Part shown: piece by piece, positions 12,178-13,820 of the stretch | Layout of the letters: every line of letters starts with the position of its first letter | Numbering within the stretch: position 1 is the stretch's first letter | From: Limnohabitans sp. Rim8 | Lineage (GTDB): Bacteria > Pseudomonadota > Gammaproteobacteria > Burkholderiales > Burkholderiaceae_C | Assembly: GCA_945877725.1 (NCBI GenBank) | Contig: CAMDXR010000041.1 | Location: 1-13,820, forward strand | Direction: 5' to 3' | DNA: 13,820 bases | Translations under genes and position numbers: made by a program | The notes under the pieces: generated by a model | What the model was told of the DNA's origin: nothing | The model's input: only the letters and a program-made list of their open reading frames with translations | Database searches by the model: none

Positions 12178-13521
12178 ATGAACACATCCACTCTCAACAT
12201 CACCCCGCCACTTTCTTCTGAAAGAGCCAAGGAAATTGCCCAATCGCTGGACCTGCGCGCATTACCGCGTGATTTTCTGGACAACCCCTACCCGGTCTAC
12301 GCCGCGTTACGAGAGGCCGAGCCTTTCAAGCGCATGCCGGATGGCTCGTACTTCCTCACGCGCCATGCCGATTTGGTGGCGGTCTACCGCGATGCCAAGG
12401 TCTTCAGCTCCGACAAGCAAGTCGAGTTCGGTCCCAAATACAACCACGCGCCCTTCAACCAAGCACCATTTGCTGCAACCAGTGGCGTGGCCCCGCTGTT
12501 TGAGCACCACACCAACAGCTTGGTTTTTAACGACCCGCCGCTGCACACACGGGTGCGCCGCCTCATCATGGGCGCATTGACCCGACGCGCCATAGAGGCC
12601 ATGGAGCCCGGTTTAATTCAATTGGTAAACAGCCTGCTGGACCAGATGGCGGCGAAGGGCGGTGGCGACCTGATTGAAGACTTTGCCTCGGCCATACCCG
12701 TTGAAATCATTGGCAACTTGTTGGACGTGCCGCACGCCGACCGCGAACCCCTGCGCGCTTGGTCGTTGGCTATTTTGGGTGCACTCGAACCCGCACTGAC
12801 ACCCGAACAAGAAGCCCTGGGCAACCGCAGCGTGACCGAGTTTCTGGCCTATTTGCGCGAATTGGTCGCTGAACGCCGTCTGCACCCCGGTGATCCGGAA
12901 CACGATGTGCTGACCCGTTTGATTCAGGGCGAAAAAAACAGCGATCAAACCACTGGAGAGGCTTTGAGTGAAGTTGAGTTGCTGCAGAACTGCGTGTTCT
13001 TGTTGAACGCCGGGCATGAAACCACCACCAACCTGATTGGCAACGCGCTGATCAGTTTGCAAGAGTGGCCAGAGCAACGCCTTGGCTTAATGTCAGACCT
13101 GAAGCAGGCGCCGAGCGACGAAGCCAAACAACAGCTGTTGGACCTGGCTGTAGACGAATTTTTGCGCTTTGAGTCCTCCAACCAACTGGGCAACCGACGC
13201 GCCGTGCAAGCCACGCAAGTCAACGGTCTTGAACTGCCTGCGGGCACGCTGGTGACCTTGTGCATTGGTGCGGCCAACCGCGATCCGGCCGTGTACGAAA
13301 ACCCCGAGCAGCTCAACCTGCGCCGCACGGGCAATAAGCACTTGGCTTTCGGCTTTGGCATTCACCAATGTGCGGGATTGAGCCTGGCCAGACTGGAGGG
13401 CCGCATCGCCATCGGTCGTTTTTTGCAGCGTTTCCCGAATTACCAGCTCACCCAAGCCCCTGTTCGCGGCGGGCGCGCCCGTTTTCGAGGCTTTTTAAAC
13501 GCCCCCTTCAGCACGCGCTGA
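12178..13521 (+). CDS. cytochrome P450
   Basis: A 447-residue bacterial class I-type P450. The I-helix motif is LLNAGHETTTN (A278-G279-H280-E281-T282-T283), the K-helix ExxR is EFLR (E327, R330), and the heme-binding loop is FGFGIHQCAG (391-400) with cysteine ligand C398. DPPLHTRVRRL (119-129) is the usual C-helix region. It is soluble, with no membrane anchor, and should need an external ferredoxin and reductase; none is encoded in the window. The substrate cannot be inferred. The start is the ATG at 12178; the next in-frame ATG is at codon 53, inside the fold. No ribosome-binding site is visible, and a REP hairpin ends nine bases before the ATG. The gene is convergent with the YihY-like gene. 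Confidence 0.95.
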   Translation: MNTSTLNITPPLSSERAKEIAQSLDLRALPRDFLDNPYPVYAALREAEPFKRMPDGSYFLTRHADLVAVYRDAKVFSSDKQVEFGPKYNHAPFNQAPFAATSGVAPLFEHHTNSLVFNDPPLHTRVRRLIMGALTRRAIEAMEPGLIQLVNSLLDQMAAKGGGDLIEDFASAIPVEIIGNLLDVPHADREPLRAWSLAILGALEPALTPEQEALGNRSVTEFLAYLRELVAERRLHPGDPEHDVLTRLIQGEKNSDQTTGEALSEVELLQNCVFLLNAGHETTTNLIGNALISLQEWPEQRLGLMSDLKQAPSDEAKQQLLDLAVDEFLRFESSNQLGNRRAVQATQVNGLELPAGTLVTLCIGAANRDPAVYENPEQLNLRRTGNKHLAFGFGIHQCAGLSLARLEGRIAIGRFLQRFPNYQLTQAPVRGGRARFRGFLNAPFSTR

Positions 13522-13529
13522 GCAGATGG

Positions 13530-13561
13530 ATGCCCGGTGGATGTCCGATCTTGCCGGGCAT
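13530..13561. terminator. hairpin between convergent P450 and YihY-like genes
   Basis: ATGCCCGG (13530-13537) and CCGGGCAT (13554-13561) form a perfect 8-bp stem with a 16-base loop, eight bases after the P450 stop codon. There is no T-run directly after the stem on either strand, so it is at best a weak or factor-dependent terminator, or a 3'-end stabilising hairpin. Confidence 0.45.
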
Positions 13562-13606
13562 GACAGGCCAGAAGTCGCAGAAAAAAGCCGTGAGTGGGCG
13601 TGCAGC

Positions 13607-13820
13607 TTATGGGGTTGGGGGCGTTAGCAATGCGGATACGCGCAGGGTGTCCAGGCCCATGTTGACCCACACGGGGTCGGCGGCGGTTTCTCGCAGCACC
13701 AGCAAACGGTCGGCCAGTGGGGCCACGCTGGTCTGCTCGGGGTCGATCAGCAACACATGACGGGCTTGGCCTTGGTCGCTTGGGTCGTCCTCTTCGGTCA
13801 GCCGCCCGACCCAATCCAGT
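13607..13820 (-). CDS. C-terminal fragment of a probable YihY/UPF0761 family membrane protein
   Basis: The last 70 codons of a gene entering from the right edge, read from 13819 to the TAA at 13609-13607. It begins LDWVGRLTEEDD, continues ARHVLLIDPEQTSVAPLADR, then WVNMGLDTLRV, and ends in a proline-rich tail. The DWVGRL and VLLIDPEQTSVAPL patterns resemble the cytoplasmic tail of YihY-type (UPF0761) inner-membrane proteins of Burkholderiales. That is from memory of the family, and the membrane part is outside the window. Another minus-strand frame over the same region (13440-13814) is low-complexity R/P-rich sequence and less credible. Confidence 0.6.
   Translation of the reverse strand, partial: LDWVGRLTEEDDPSDQGQARHVLLIDPEQTSVAPLADRLLVLRETAADPVWVNMGLDTLRVSALLTPPTP

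Noticed and set aside
11748..12221. Open frames on both strands across the second repeat cluster (also 11903-12187, minus)
   Set aside because: They read through the REP-like repeats and overlap the hydrolase and P450; the repetitive peptides reflect DNA repeats only.

Overview
The window looks like chromosomal DNA of a betaproteobacterium, most likely Burkholderiales and probably Comamonadaceae. The evidence is moderately high GC content, densely packed genes on both strands, the style of the AroC, AroQ and MetY proteins, and a YihY-type protein at the right edge. It is mainly housekeeping and accessory metabolism. I see no phage, plasmid, insertion-sequence, CRISPR, rRNA or tRNA sequence.

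Layout from left to right. (1) Positions 1-1932, minus strand: a compact operon running leftward, a DsbA/FrnE-type thiol oxidoreductase, an exported histidine phosphatase, a small DUF393 (DCC-motif) protein, and the 5' part of an exported SUMF1/formylglycine-generating-enzyme-like protein. (2) Positions 2114-2563, plus strand: a type II 3-dehydroquinate dehydratase (aroQ), divergent from the first operon. (3) Positions 2599-4697, minus strand: an HcaT/LacY-like MFS transporter followed by an alpha/beta hydrolase. (4) Positions 4787-5095: a cluster of seven REP-like palindromic repeats. (5) Positions 5109-8897, minus strand: a NarL-type response regulator, a 7TM-DISM-type sensor kinase and chorismate synthase (aroC), preceded by a strikingly AT-rich upstream region (about 8912-9013). 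(6) Positions 9221-9688, minus strand: a two-CBS-domain protein with a clear terminator at 9158-9188. (7) Positions 9803-11925, plus strand: an O-acetylhomoserine sulfhydrylase-like enzyme (metY-like) closely followed by a second alpha/beta hydrolase. (8) Positions 11937-12172: a second REP-like cluster of six copies, four of them in an exact 38-bp tandem period. (9) Positions 12178-13521, plus strand: a cytochrome P450 whose start codon lies a few bases beyond the last repeat. (10) Positions 13607-13820, minus strand: the C-terminal end of a probable YihY/UPF0761 membrane protein, convergent with the P450.

Two shikimate-pathway enzymes (AroQ, step 3, and AroC, step 7) are present but not in one operon. 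The least ordinary sequence is the two REP-like clusters. They share a hairpin unit with a GTGG/GTAG foot, like the REP elements that RAYT transposases are known to mobilise, but no RAYT gene is in the window. One copy sits directly against the P450 start codon. The DUF393/SUMF1 pair in a redox-flavoured operon and the AT-rich leader of the two-component system are the other points worth a second look.
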